Shown: positions 1 through 10,634 of the stretch, piece by piece
Numbering within the stretch: position 1 is the stretch's first letter
Layout: each line of letters begins with the position of its first letter
Origin: Bacteroidetes bacterium GWF2_40_14
Lineage (GTDB): Bacteria; Bacteroidota; Bacteroidia; Bacteroidales; UBA932
Reading direction: 5' to 3'
Length of the DNA stretch: 64,000 nucleotides
Assembly (NCBI GenBank): GCA_001769195.1
Contig: MEOK01000038.1
Coordinates: 93,415-157,414, forward strand
Made by a program: the position numbers and the translations under genes
The notes under the pieces: generated by a model
What the model saw: only the letters and a program-made list of their open reading frames with translations
Database searches by the model: none
What the model was told of the DNA's origin: nothing

Positions 1-422
1 CGGGTATTTTTATCTTTTGCATCTCCAAGGTTACTACTGTTGAAGTCAATGTTTCTGAAAATGCCACTTCCATCTTCGCTGCTCATCTTTTCTCTGTTGG
101 CATCTTCAAGGTCTGCAAGGGCTATGTTGATTAATTCACCGATGTTACTTTCATTTCTAAATTCATATAGAAAATCAAATGAGCTGGTTTTTGGAACTAT
201 GAATCGTTCATGTCGCATAGCTCTCTCTGCTCTTTCAAGATTCCCGTCGTATTTTTGAAGATGTTCATGAAATTTTGATTTATGTACATCACTTACATAT
301 TTCAGAAATAGCATAGTAAGTATATAGTCCTTGTATTGACTTGGATCAATAACACCTCTGAATGTATCGCATGCTTTCCATACAATTCTGTTAATCTCTG
401 CCTGCGTTGTTTTTGTTGCCAT
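1..422 (-). CDS. hsdM: Type I restriction-modification DNA methyltransferase subunit HsdM (partial, N-terminal part)
   Basis: I translated this from the reverse strand. The gene begins at the ATG at 422 (MATKTTQAEINRIVWKACDT) and stays open to the left edge, so only about 140 N-terminal residues are present. These match the all-helical HsdM N-terminal domain: the W-x-A-CDTFRG start, then DPSQYKDYILTMLFLKYVSD, the segment that normally reads 'YKdyIL.llflkyisD'. The catalytic methylase domain (NPPY motif) would lie off the window. HsdM methylates adenine in the site chosen by HsdS. It starts 7 bp after the hsdS stop, so the two are almost certainly cotranscribed. An hsdR would be expected further left but cannot be seen. 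Confidence 0.9.
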   Translation of the reverse strand, partial: MATKTTQAEINRIVWKACDTFRGVIDPSQYKDYILTMLFLKYVSDVHKSKFHEHLQKYDGNLERAERAMRHERFIVPKTSSFDFLYEFRNESNIGELINIALADLEDANREKMSSEDGSGIFRNIDFNSSNLGDAKDKNT

Positions 423-429
423 ATATTTA

Positions 430-987
430 TTATTTTATTGTTTCAGTAAGTATTTTGCTTGTCAATACTTTTTTTTGAGAAGAAATCGATCTGTATAATT
501 CTTCTTCCTTCTTTTGTAGGTTGCTAATCTCCATAATAAGCCGCTGTTTTTCGATTGAAGGTAATTCAAACTCAATATCTTGAATCATAGATTTTGTTAT
601 TGACGGAATTGAACTCCCAACCGCATGGTTTTTTAAAGTTTTCAATATGTCATGTGAGTTAAGAAACCAACATAAAAAATATGGGTTAACCTCAGTATTC
701 TTGATTCTTATTACAAAAAAAGAGGATGAAGCTACTGCTTTTCCAATAGATATATTATACACAACACAAAAATTAGATGTCCCTTTGGCTGCAAATAATA
801 GATCTCCCTCTAAAAGCAGATGATTTGAAATATTTCCATTATCTTTAATAGATGGTTCAAGATTGCTAGTTGTGTTGTTATTTATTTCAAAATCTTTAAT
901 TTGCAAATATATAACATCTCCATCAGGAGCAGTTTTAAGGTAAACACCTGATTGAATATCTGCTATTTCTCTAATTTTTCTATTCAT
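430..987 (-). CDS. hsdS: Type I restriction-modification specificity subunit HsdS, half-size (single TRD)
   Basis: This 185-residue protein resembles one half of a normal HsdS of about 400 residues. It has one target-recognition domain (roughly 1-145), opening with KIREIADIQSGVYLK and containing L-x-EGDLLFAAKG, and closing with the typical P-SIEKQRLIMEISN segment. A single charged helix or coiled coil follows (about 146-185, LQKKEEELYRSISSQKKVL). No second TRD is present. By analogy with known half-S subunits it would need to dimerise to give a symmetric, probably palindromic, recognition site; this is inference. The gene has its own good promoter and precedes hsdM instead of following it. 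A split or truncated full-length hsdS is the alternative, but both ends look natural. Confidence 0.85.
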   Translation of the reverse strand: MNRKIREIADIQSGVYLKTAPDGDVIYLQIKDFEINNNTTSNLEPSIKDNGNISNHLLLEGDLLFAAKGTSNFCVVYNISIGKAVASSSFFVIRIKNTEVNPYFLCWFLNSHDILKTLKNHAVGSSIPSITKSMIQDIEFELPSIEKQRLIMEISNLQKKEEELYRSISSQKKVLTSKILTETIK

Positions 988-1015
988 TTTTATCTAAGTA
1001 GTACGATTACTAATG

Positions 1016-1046
1016 CAAAGGTAGTAATTTATTTTAAATGTCCAAA
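1016..1046 (-). promoter_or_regulatory. Bacteroidetes-type promoter of hsdS-hsdM
   Basis: Read on the minus strand, the -7 box TACCTTTG occupies 1023-1016 and a -33 TTTG occupies 1046-1043, with a 19-base spacer. Both elements and the spacing fit the TTTG/TAnnTTTG consensus. The box ends 29 bp before the hsdS ATG. Confidence 0.75.
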
Positions 1047-1102
1047 AAAATCTGAGTAATGCATCTACGAATTATGTGTTAGTGGATTTATAGTTGTTAT
1101 TA

Positions 1103-1185
1103 TGCATCTCGTATACATTGATTGTGTACCTTCCTAAATGCGGTACACGACCCATTTAGGAAGGTACACAAACAAAAGAGATGCA
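1103..1185. repeat. Nested inverted repeat between the M14 peptidase and hsdS
   Basis: A perfect 19-bp inverted repeat has arms at 1122-1140 and 1153-1171 (TTGTGTACCTTCCTAAATG and its complement) around a 12-base loop. The loop holds a third copy of the GGTACAC motif. An outer 8-bp pair (TGCATCTC at 1103-1110, GAGATGCA at 1178-1185) encloses it. It lies just past the peptidase stop, but no T-run follows on either strand, so it is not a textbook intrinsic terminator. A terminator without a U-tract, a regulator-binding site or a recombination site are all possible. Confidence 0.7.
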
Positions 1186-1196
1186 ATATTATATTA

Positions 1197-2975
1197 TTAT
1201 AAGATACGGCAAACAGGATAACGACTGACATTTGGTTCAACGTTTTCCCTTACCTTAGACATAAAAAACTGCAGGATTGCCTGAGGGTCATTTGCAAATG
1301 CTGGGTCGTTTGCCTTCTTGGTCTCGAACTCCTTTTTTAATGCAGGGTCCTTTGCAATCATCTCCCGTCCTTTAACCTCCATGTAGTTTAGCCTTATCCA
1401 GAACTCAGTTGCCGGACGTGCAAAGAGGTTATAGAATCCCCAATAGACAAGAGATGTGGGTGATTTTGGCTCAAGCATGTGAGCTATGATTTTCACCTTT
1501 GGTTGTGCTGTTAAAATTATCAAATCTCCTTTTCTAAATTTTACATACTCTTTTTGGGTAGTATATCCGGTTGTCAGAGTTACTCGGCCTTCATTTGGAA
1601 ATTCGGACCATTTTGGGTTTACAAAACGATATGTTTCCACGTAAATTGTGGTATCTGTATTAAGTATGCTGTATTTGATTCCATGCAGATCAAGCAGCTC
1701 TCTTGTTGCAATTTGTTCCTGTGGTATTATATAGGCTTTTGGAAGCTTGATCATAAGATCCTTCTTATAAGATGTGAAAAGCGGTAGACGGATGGTTACA
1801 GGCGATGTTCTGTCGGAGTAAGTCCAATCTGCACCCGAAAGTTCACTCTTTACCTTTTTATCGTTCCATGCAAGATAATCAACTAATATGCTGTCTTTAA
1901 AGTCATGAGAGAACATAAGCGGGAGCGAATCTCTTCGAAACATGTCGGATGCAGAATTTCTATCTGCAAGAGCTATCTCCTTTTGTAGTTCTCTGCTGTT
2001 TTCGCCAATTATCTTAAGTGATTGAAGAATCAAATTGTATGATGATTCGACACGTTGTTTGTATGGTTTATAAATATGGTTCTCAACCAGAATTCCAATT
2101 CTGTTGTTTGCTGAAGCATAGCCATTTGAGTATTGTGGAGGAAAATTGTTCGGTAGGACTCCTGCTCTTTGATTTGTATTACTGTAGGACTCAAAATACG
2201 GGAAAATCGGGAAGCCGGCGGCTGCCATTCCTTCCTTAAGTTTTTTCTCATAAACATTATTGGTCCATTTAAGTAGATTGTCGTTTAGAAAACCGCAATG
2301 GTCAACCCCATAAGTGGATACATATTGAAAATCGGCTCCATTGGTGACATGAATGTCCATGAACAGTTCTGGCATCCATTTTTTGTAAAGTACTATGAGT
2401 GCACGGGTTTCCGGAGCATCTGCCTTAATAAAATCCCTGTTCATGTTATACCTCTGAGCTGTGAATCTTGCTCCTACTTCCTCTGGTCCATTCTGGTTTA
2501 TACGGTAAAAGCTTCCGAAATCTTCGTGTCCGTCAACATTTATTATTGGAATAAAAAGAAGCGAGACATTATCCAGAATTCCGGGGAACTTATTGTAAAC
2601 AGCTATATCTCTTATAAGCATCAGTCCTGCATCTTTTCCATCTGGTTCTCCTGCATGAATGGCAGCCTCTACAAGTATGACAGATCTTCCTTTTGCACGG
2701 ATTTCATCGGGAGATGTCAGCCCGTCCTTGTCAGCAATAAGTAGGGGAATATCTCTTCCTTGTGGAGAGGTCCCGATTGAAGTGTAGGTTACCATTGGAG
2801 AATTTTTGTCAAGAAGTTTGCAAAACTCAACTGTTTCTGAGTAACGTGGGGTTCGGTTAAAGTTGTTTTTTTCGTAATTAGTAACGAATTTTGAATTGCT
2901 TTTTATTGGTTGCTGTGCGGTAACTATAGATATTGTTGCTATAGATGCAAAGAAAAGTATCATTAACCTATTCAT
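1197..2975 (-). CDS. Secreted M14-family zinc carboxypeptidase
   Basis: The protein has a signal peptide (MNRLMILFFASIATISIVTA) followed by an M14 metallopeptidase domain. The zinc motif HxxE appears in HAGEPDGKDAG, the third zinc histidine in MDIHVTNGADFQ, and the probable catalytic glutamate in GILVENH. Supporting M14 motifs are NVDGHEDFG and NMNRDF. About 240 C-terminal residues form an extra domain of unknown role. I start it at the ATG at 2975: this gives a clean signal peptide, whereas an in-frame ATG 51 bp upstream lies before the -7 box at 2997-2990 and adds a non-signal leader. It should act in the periplasm or outside the cell, trimming peptides. It is divergent from the serpin gene. 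Confidence 0.88.
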   Translation of the reverse strand: MNRLMILFFASIATISIVTAQQPIKSNSKFVTNYEKNNFNRTPRYSETVEFCKLLDKNSPMVTYTSIGTSPQGRDIPLLIADKDGLTSPDEIRAKGRSVILVEAAIHAGEPDGKDAGLMLIRDIAVYNKFPGILDNVSLLFIPIINVDGHEDFGSFYRINQNGPEEVGARFTAQRYNMNRDFIKADAPETRALIVLYKKWMPELFMDIHVTNGADFQYVSTYGVDHCGFLNDNLLKWTNNVYEKKLKEGMAAAGFPIFPYFESYSNTNQRAGVLPNNFPPQYSNGYASANNRIGILVENHIYKPYKQRVESSYNLILQSLKIIGENSRELQKEIALADRNSASDMFRRDSLPLMFSHDFKDSILVDYLAWNDKKVKSELSGADWTYSDRTSPVTIRLPLFTSYKKDLMIKLPKAYIIPQEQIATRELLDLHGIKYSILNTDTTIYVETYRFVNPKWSEFPNEGRVTLTTGYTTQKEYVKFRKGDLIILTAQPKVKIIAHMLEPKSPTSLVYWGFYNLFARPATEFWIRLNYMEVKGREMIAKDPALKKEFETKKANDPAFANDPQAILQFFMSKVRENVEPNVSRYPVCRIL

Positions 2976-2989
2976 ATTTTGATTTTTTT

Positions 2990-2997
2990 CAAAGGTA
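2990..2997 (-). promoter_or_regulatory. -7 box of the M14 peptidase promoter
   Basis: TACCTTTG on the minus strand matches TAnnTTTG exactly and ends 15 bp before the ATG at 2975. No -33 TTTG is well spaced. It supports the downstream start codon. Confidence 0.5.
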
Positions 2998-3076
2998 TGT
3001 AGTTTTAAAATATGTAGCTGTAGCAATTTATTAATATTTTGCGTCTTGTATTAATAAGTAACGAAATGTCTAAATT

Positions 3077-4336
3077 ATGAAAACTAAAATTAGTATTTTT
3101 TCTATAATTTGCGGATTCTGTCTTCTGAGTAGTTGTGACAAGAACCAATCACCTTCTGAAGAAACCATTAAAGAGCCAATAACAATCCAGCTAAATACAT
3201 CAGAAACAAAAATGGCAGAAGCTGATAAGAGTTTTGCCATGGAATTTTTTTCGCTGGCTTATGAAAATAACCAAAAAGGTGCTAAGAAGGATAATATCAT
3301 GATCTCTCCTTTCAGTCTGAGTACTGCTTTGGCCATGGTTTGGAATGGAGCAGACGGAGAGACTAAATCAGCCATTCAAAATGTCCTGGGTTTCCAGAGT
3401 TATACCGATAACGATGTGAACGGATACTACAAAAAGATGAAAGAATCGCTGCTTTCTACCGATCCATCTGTAAAGCTGGCAATTGCCAACTCTATCTGGT
3501 ACAGAAACGGTATTAGTGTCAATGACGGATTTGTTCAGACAAACAAAACATGGTACAATGCGCAAGTACAAGCATTGGATTTTTCGTCGCCGGATGCTGT
3601 AAAAACTATCAATAAATGGTGTTCCGATAATACAAATGGTCTTATAAAAGAGGTATTGAAAGAGATTTCTCCTTATGACTTAATGTACTTGCTTAATGCT
3701 CTTTATTTTAAGGGAGATTGGGGAAAAGGATATACGTTCAAGGAGACAGAAACAAAATCAGGCCTTTTCAAAAAAGAGAATGGCACTATTGTCTCTGCAA
3801 ATATGATGAACAATCAGAAAGAGTTACTTTATTATACAGATGAAACTCTGTCTGCTGTTAATTTACCATATGGGAACGGCGCATTCAGCATGGTTATTAT
3901 GTTGCCTCAGGAAAATGTTTCAGTTTCAAAGATGATTACAAAATTAAAAAGTCCGTTGTACTGGCAAAATTTCATCAAAAACATGGTTACAAAAGAGGTA
4001 AATATGCAAATCCCAAAGTTTAAGATTGAATATAAGGATAACTTAAATGACATTTTAAAACAGATGGGGATGGCTATCGCTTTTGATTCATATCTGGCTG
4101 ATTTTTCAAGAATATTCCCTCAACTTAAGTCATACATCTCTACTGTAGACCAGTTCACATACATAGATGTCAATGAAAAGGGAACGGAAGCTGCGGCGGT
4201 AACAATTATCGGCATTAAAAACACATCTTACACTCCTCCTGTTAATTTTACTGCCAATCATCCGTTCGTATTTGCAATTTGCGAAAAATCTACCGGTTGC
4301 GTGCTGTTCATGGGGATGGTAGGTAATCCCTCGTAG
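3077..4336 (+). CDS. Serpin-family protease inhibitor, lipoprotein
   Basis: A 419-residue serpin with an N-terminal lipoprotein signal (lipobox LLSSC, Cys20), so it should be lipid-anchored in the envelope. The serpin body is complete: NIMISPFSLSTALAMVWNGA, LLNALYFKGDWGKGY, and the C-terminal NHPFVFAI..STGCVLFMGMV. The reactive-loop hinge reads EKGTEAAAVT (residues 367-376), which fits the inhibitory pattern of small residues at P12-P9. Counting 17 residues from the conserved Glu places P1-P1' at Thr383-Ser384; this is an alignment estimate. Bacteroidetes serpins such as miropin of Tannerella forsythia protect against host or competitor serine and cysteine proteases. The target here is unknown. 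It is divergent from a secreted carboxypeptidase. Confidence 0.93.
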   Translation: MKTKISIFSIICGFCLLSSCDKNQSPSEETIKEPITIQLNTSETKMAEADKSFAMEFFSLAYENNQKGAKKDNIMISPFSLSTALAMVWNGADGETKSAIQNVLGFQSYTDNDVNGYYKKMKESLLSTDPSVKLAIANSIWYRNGISVNDGFVQTNKTWYNAQVQALDFSSPDAVKTINKWCSDNTNGLIKEVLKEISPYDLMYLLNALYFKGDWGKGYTFKETETKSGLFKKENGTIVSANMMNNQKELLYYTDETLSAVNLPYGNGAFSMVIMLPQENVSVSKMITKLKSPLYWQNFIKNMVTKEVNMQIPKFKIEYKDNLNDILKQMGMAIAFDSYLADFSRIFPQLKSYISTVDQFTYIDVNEKGTEAAAVTIIGIKNTSYTPPVNFTANHPFVFAICEKSTGCVLFMGMVGNPS

Positions 4337-4471
4337 CCGTTTGCCGGCGTTCTCATATTCAACAGAAAAAAAACAGTTAAATAGGTATTGGCTATTTAAT
4401 GATTTAATAGATGCAACTATTTGATATTTTTTTGCATCTACAATATATGAATTGCATATAAAACATATATT

Positions 4472-4909
4472 ATGAGAACGTTGCATTTTTTATCGACCAT
4501 TCTGACATTCTCGTTACTATTATTTAGTTGTAATAAAGAAGCGATGAAAATTGAAGAAGATCAAGAAGAGCAAATCGAAGACCTGAAAATTCTTGATGGT
4601 ACTTATACAGGCATTTTTACGGTGCACTACAGCTCAGTAACTAAAACTGGACCAGTTACTTTAGAGATTAACAACGGGAAATACAATTGCTCTGGAAATC
4701 TTAACAGAATCCCTGCAGGGGGGTGGGGGACGTTCCTTACCAAGATGGGTACAATCACCTTTAATGGCATGGGTGCTTGGTCCGCTGACTTTGACGGGAA
4801 CTTAGTTCTGCATGGTCAGTATAAATACACATTAGATAGTAATAAACTGACAATATCAGCAGCTAAAAACGCTATAGGACAGTACGAATACAATCTTAAG
4901 AAAAATTGA
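4472..4909 (+). CDS. Small lipoprotein of unknown function, beta-rich
   Basis: The protein has 145 residues and a lipoprotein signal peptide with lipobox LLLFSC. A short acidic linker (EEDQEEQIED) follows, then about 100 residues rich in alternating hydrophobic strands and glycines (GTYTGIFTVHY, GPVTLEINNGKYNCSG). This looks like a small lipocalin-like or beta-sandwich domain, but I recognise no family with confidence. It sits between the serpin and the 8-bp tandem array and is transcribed in the same direction as the serpin, 135 bp downstream, probably from its own promoter. Confidence 0.75.
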   Translation: MRTLHFLSTILTFSLLLFSCNKEAMKIEEDQEEQIEDLKILDGTYTGIFTVHYSSVTKTGPVTLEINNGKYNCSGNLNRIPAGGWGTFLTKMGTITFNGMGAWSADFDGNLVLHGQYKYTLDSNKLTISAAKNAIGQYEYNLKKN

Positions 4910-4958
4910 TTAATACACCGGAATTGCTTACAGTACGTGTTCCGTATTTACCCACAAT

Positions 4959-5094
4959 CACATTAGCACATTAGCACATTAGCACATTAGCACATTAGCA
5001 CATTAGCATATTAGCACATTAGCACATTAGCACATTAGCACATTAGCACATTAGCACATTAGCACATTAGCATATTAGCACATTAGCACATTAA
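4959..5094. repeat. 8-bp tandem array, 17 units of CACATTAG
   Basis: Seventeen contiguous units with period 8. Fourteen are exactly CACATTAG. Units 7 (5007-5014) and 15 (5071-5078) are CATATTAG, exactly eight units apart, and the last is CACATTAA. It fills the space between the convergent small lipoprotein and eno genes. The unit is far too short for a CRISPR and there are no spacers. The paired variant units suggest that a block of eight units was duplicated. Confidence 0.95.
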
Positions 5095-5112
5095 TAAGCG
5101 TCCCCCTGTACC

Positions 5113-7117
<2,005 letters not shown>

Positions 7118-7163
7118 AATTTAGCTAAATTTGTGTTTTAACCTAAATAGCAAATATCAAGCC

Positions 7164-8618
7164 ATGAAAACTAAAATTTCCTTAGTCCTGACCATTGCAA
7201 TCTATATAGCATCTGTCATCAGTATTCACGCTCAGAATGCCAACATTATCAAGGTGGTAAGAGGTAATGCCGACACTGTGACAAGTGCTTCTCATGTGAT
7301 TGTGGGAGTGACAAATCCGGGGTCTGAGGTCTATATAAACGGGAACAAGGTGAAGCAATACAAAACAGGCTCATTCGGAGGTGAAATTAGCCTTAAAGAG
7401 GGTGATAATGCTGTTGTTATAAGGGCAATCTCCGCTGGTGTCCAGACCGAAGAAAAATTCAACGTTTTTTATAAAATTGAACAGAGGATAACCCGTATTG
7501 AAGCAGGAGATTATAAATTCCCGGTTGTCGTGACCAAAAAGGGAGCATATCTGAATTACGGGGCTGGTCAGGACAGGCTAGGAGGTGCAAAGATTAATTT
7601 TATTTCAGATGGAATAAGAATGGAGCTGTTGGACTCTGTTGCGAACCTTTATAAGGTGAAACTATCTGAAAATAACTATGCTTTTATTCCTAAGGATTAT
7701 GTTGAAAAAACATATCCGGGAACAAAGCCTCCATTTTCGCTTTCAGGCTCATGGAGTGTTTCAAACATTGGCAAGGCAGACAGAGTGACAGTATCGCTGG
7801 AGCAGCGCCAGCCATATATTGTTAAGCAGGAGCGCGACCCAAACAGGATTGTGGTTGATATTTTTGGCACTGCCTGTAATTCTAACTGGATTACACAATA
7901 TCTCAATCTGGAGTCTATTGATTACGTGGATTTTCAGCAAGTGCAACCAGATGTTTTCAGAGTTATCATAAATCTGAAGCATAAATATAGTTGGGGATAT
8001 TCCATCGATTATACCGGGAACAGCCTGAATATAGTTGTAAAACATTCGCCAAAACCAACTATTAAGGGTATGGTTATTGGTGTGGATGCAGGTCATGGCG
8101 GTCCGGCATCGGGAGCTGTTAGCCCCGCCGGTTATAAGGAGAAGGAGCAGAATCTTGCAATGGCATATATGTTGAAGGCGGAGCTTGAGAAGAGAGGAGC
8201 AAAAGTGGTTTTAAGCAGAACAGACGATTCTGACATTACTATGCCTATGAGACAGGCTACATTTAAAAAAGAAAATATTGACCTGCTTATATCAATCCAT
8301 TGCAATGCTGGCGGAAACCCGCTTGTGAACGGAGGAACAAGTACATATTACAAACATATAGAATACAGGGACCTTGCAGAGACAATCCTGAAAAGGCTTG
8401 TTGCAATGGAGGATGTAAAGAACTTCGGTTTGATTGGTAACTTCAATTTTTCGCTGAACTCGTCTGCATACTATCCTTCAGTTCTGGTTGAAACGCTGTT
8501 CATGAGCTCATTACCGGACGAGGAAAAGATTGTAGATGATAAGTTCCAGAAGGAGATGATGAAAAATGTTGCTAAAGGGTTGAATGACTATCTACGGAAA
8601 GTAAGAAGGTCAAAATAA
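7164..8618 (+). CDS. N-acetylmuramoyl-L-alanine amidase (Amidase_3) with AMIN-like domain
   Basis: A signal peptide (MKTKISLVLTIAIYIASVIS) leads a periplasmic protein of 484 residues. The middle part has short beta domains, then an AMIN-like region (about 190-285, from SWSVSNIGKADRVTVSL). The C-terminal Amidase_3 domain carries all zinc and catalytic motifs: DAGHGG (His), GYKEKEQN (Glu), ISIHCNAGG (His) and VLVETLFMS (Glu). It should cleave the bond between MurNAc and L-Ala during septal or recycling peptidoglycan hydrolysis, as AmiC-type enzymes do. The chosen ATG follows the promoter; an ATG 33 bp upstream overlaps the -7 box. uvrB starts 18 bp downstream. Confidence 0.92.
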   Translation: MKTKISLVLTIAIYIASVISIHAQNANIIKVVRGNADTVTSASHVIVGVTNPGSEVYINGNKVKQYKTGSFGGEISLKEGDNAVVIRAISAGVQTEEKFNVFYKIEQRITRIEAGDYKFPVVVTKKGAYLNYGAGQDRLGGAKINFISDGIRMELLDSVANLYKVKLSENNYAFIPKDYVEKTYPGTKPPFSLSGSWSVSNIGKADRVTVSLEQRQPYIVKQERDPNRIVVDIFGTACNSNWITQYLNLESIDYVDFQQVQPDVFRVIINLKHKYSWGYSIDYTGNSLNIVVKHSPKPTIKGMVIGVDAGHGGPASGAVSPAGYKEKEQNLAMAYMLKAELEKRGAKVVLSRTDDSDITMPMRQATFKKENIDLLISIHCNAGGNPLVNGGTSTYYKHIEYRDLAETILKRLVAMEDVKNFGLIGNFNFSLNSSAYYPSVLVETLFMSSLPDEEKIVDDKFQKEMMKNVAKGLNDYLRKVRRSK

Positions 8619-8636
8619 AAGAATCAGGACTATTGA

Positions 8637-10631
8637 ATGGATTTTGAACTTAAGTCTAATTATAAACCGACAGGTGACCAGCCAGAAGCAATAGAGCAGA
8701 TTATCTCTCATGTTTCCGGCGGGGTAGATGCAGTGACACTACTTGGTGTGACTGGTTCAGGTAAAACCTTTACCATGGCTAATGTGATTGAAAGACTGCA
8801 AAGGCCTACGCTTATCCTGAGCCACAATAAAACTCTTGCGGCCCAGCTTTATGGTGAGTTTAAATCCTTTTTTCCAAATAATGCGGTCGAGTACTTTGTC
8901 TCATATTACGATTATTATCAGCCGGAGGCTTACATGCCTGTGACCGATACATACATAGAGAAGGACTTGAGCATAAACGAAGAGATAGAAAAGTTGAGAC
9001 TTTCCGCCTCCAGTGCATTATTATCGGGCAGAAGGGACGTAATTGTAATTTCAAGTGTTTCTTGTCTTTATGGTATTGGTAATCCAGCTGACTTTCATGC
9101 AAATACAATTAACATCCAGAGTGGCGCAAAGATATCCAGAAGCAAACTTCTTTATTCACTTGTGGACAGTCTCTATTCCAGAAATGAAGTGGAATTTAAA
9201 AGAGGGACATTCAGGGTCAAGGGAGATACTGTGGATATATTCCCTGCTTATTCTGACACTGCATGCAGGATAATATTTTTTGGGGACCAAGTAGAAAGCA
9301 TTGAGCTTTTTGATCCGTTTACTGGTGCACATCTGACAGATTTGAAGGAAATTGCAGTATATCCCGCAAATATTTTCGTCACTACAAAGGAGCGAATGAA
9401 GACAGCTATAGTTCAGATTCAGGATGATATGATGAAGCAGTTTACTTACTTTGCGGAAATTGGAAAACATCAGGAGGCAAAACGGATAAAGCAGAGGGTT
9501 GAATTCGATATTGAGATGATAAAGGAGATAGGGTATTGTCCGGGAATAGAAAACTACTCCCGTTATTTTGACGGACGTTCTCCGGGAATGAGACCTTTTT
9601 GCCTTATCGACTATTTTCCCAAGGACTTCCTTACTTTCATTGATGAGAGTCATGTTACCGTTTCTCAGGTTAAAGCAATGTATGGTGGCGACAGATCGAG
9701 GAAAGAGACCCTCATTGAATATGGGTTTCGCTTACCGGCGGCTGCAGACAACAGACCACTTAAATTCAACGAATTCGAGGATATTCTAGGGCAAAGAGTC
9801 TTTGTAAGTGCCACCCCTGCAGACTATGAGCTGAACTTATGCGAGGGATTGATTGTTGAACAAGTAGTGAGACCAACCGGATTGCTTGATCCTCCTATAG
9901 AAGTAAGACCCACTAAGAATCAGATTGACGACCTGCTTGAGGAGATAAGGATAAGAGCGGTTAAGGATGAGAGAGTTCTTGTAACAACTCTGACTAAAAG
10001 GATGGCAGAGGAGCTGGACAAGTATTTTTCACATATAGACATAAGATGCAGGTATATCCACTCTGACGTTGATACAATGGAACGTATCGAGATTCTGGAG
10101 GATTTTCAGGCTGGCAGGTTTGATGTCCTTATTGGAGTAAACCTTTTGAGAGAGGGTCTTGACCTGCCTCAGGTATCACTTGTTGCAATACTAGATGCTG
10201 ATAAAGAGGGTTTCCTCAGATCGGAAAGATCATTGACCCAAACTGCAGGACGAGCAGCAAGAAATGTTGACGGAAGGGTTATAATGTATGCAGACAACAT
10301 AACCAGATCTATGCAAAGGACTATAGAGGAGACGGACCGCAGAAGAAAGAAACAGGAGGAGTACAACAGAGAGAACAATATAAAGCCTACACAGATTGAA
10401 AAACAGATAAGAAACGTAATGGGCAGGGTTAAAGAGTTCCAGCAGGAGAGCGAAGCAACCAGTGCACTTCTGAATGACCCAGTAATGGCTTTTCTCAAAC
10501 CGGACCAGATTAAGGAGGCAATTGCTGCAGCAAAGACAGAGATGGAGAGAGCTGCATATGATCTGGACTTTATAATGGCGGCAAAATTCCGCGATGAGAT
10601 GAATGCACTAAGAAAACTTTTGGAAAAATAG
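8637..10631 (+). CDS. uvrB: Excinuclease ABC subunit B
   Basis: UvrB of 664 residues, usual length. It is the damage-verifying helicase-like subunit of nucleotide excision repair. Visible features: Walker A GVTGSGKT near residue 40, the beta-hairpin segment YYDYYQPEAYMP, Walker B region FIDESHVTV, motif VI QTAGRAARN, and a C-terminal UVR motif (about 625-662) that contacts UvrC. It partners with uvrA two genes downstream; the rel gene lies between them with a 3-bp gap, suggesting one transcript for DNA repair and stringent response. Confidence 0.97.
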   Translation: MDFELKSNYKPTGDQPEAIEQIISHVSGGVDAVTLLGVTGSGKTFTMANVIERLQRPTLILSHNKTLAAQLYGEFKSFFPNNAVEYFVSYYDYYQPEAYMPVTDTYIEKDLSINEEIEKLRLSASSALLSGRRDVIVISSVSCLYGIGNPADFHANTINIQSGAKISRSKLLYSLVDSLYSRNEVEFKRGTFRVKGDTVDIFPAYSDTACRIIFFGDQVESIELFDPFTGAHLTDLKEIAVYPANIFVTTKERMKTAIVQIQDDMMKQFTYFAEIGKHQEAKRIKQRVEFDIEMIKEIGYCPGIENYSRYFDGRSPGMRPFCLIDYFPKDFLTFIDESHVTVSQVKAMYGGDRSRKETLIEYGFRLPAAADNRPLKFNEFEDILGQRVFVSATPADYELNLCEGLIVEQVVRPTGLLDPPIEVRPTKNQIDDLLEEIRIRAVKDERVLVTTLTKRMAEELDKYFSHIDIRCRYIHSDVDTMERIEILEDFQAGRFDVLIGVNLLREGLDLPQVSLVAILDADKEGFLRSERSLTQTAGRAARNVDGRVIMYADNITRSMQRTIEETDRRRKKQEEYNRENNIKPTQIEKQIRNVMGRVKEFQQESEATSALLNDPVMAFLKPDQIKEAIAAAKTEMERAAYDLDFIMAAKFRDEMNALRKLLEK

Positions 10632-10634
10632 AAT

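Noticed and set aside
2298..2744. Open frame of 148 codons on the plus strand
   Set aside because: It is antisense to the M14 peptidase gene, which has clear motifs; the frame has no recognisable protein features.
4130..4486. Open frame of 118 codons on the minus strand over the serpin 3' end
   Set aside because: It is antisense to the conserved reactive loop of the serpin and has no signal or domain.
4959..5094. Possible CRISPR array
   Set aside because: The period is 8 bp with no spacers, so it is a simple tandem repeat.
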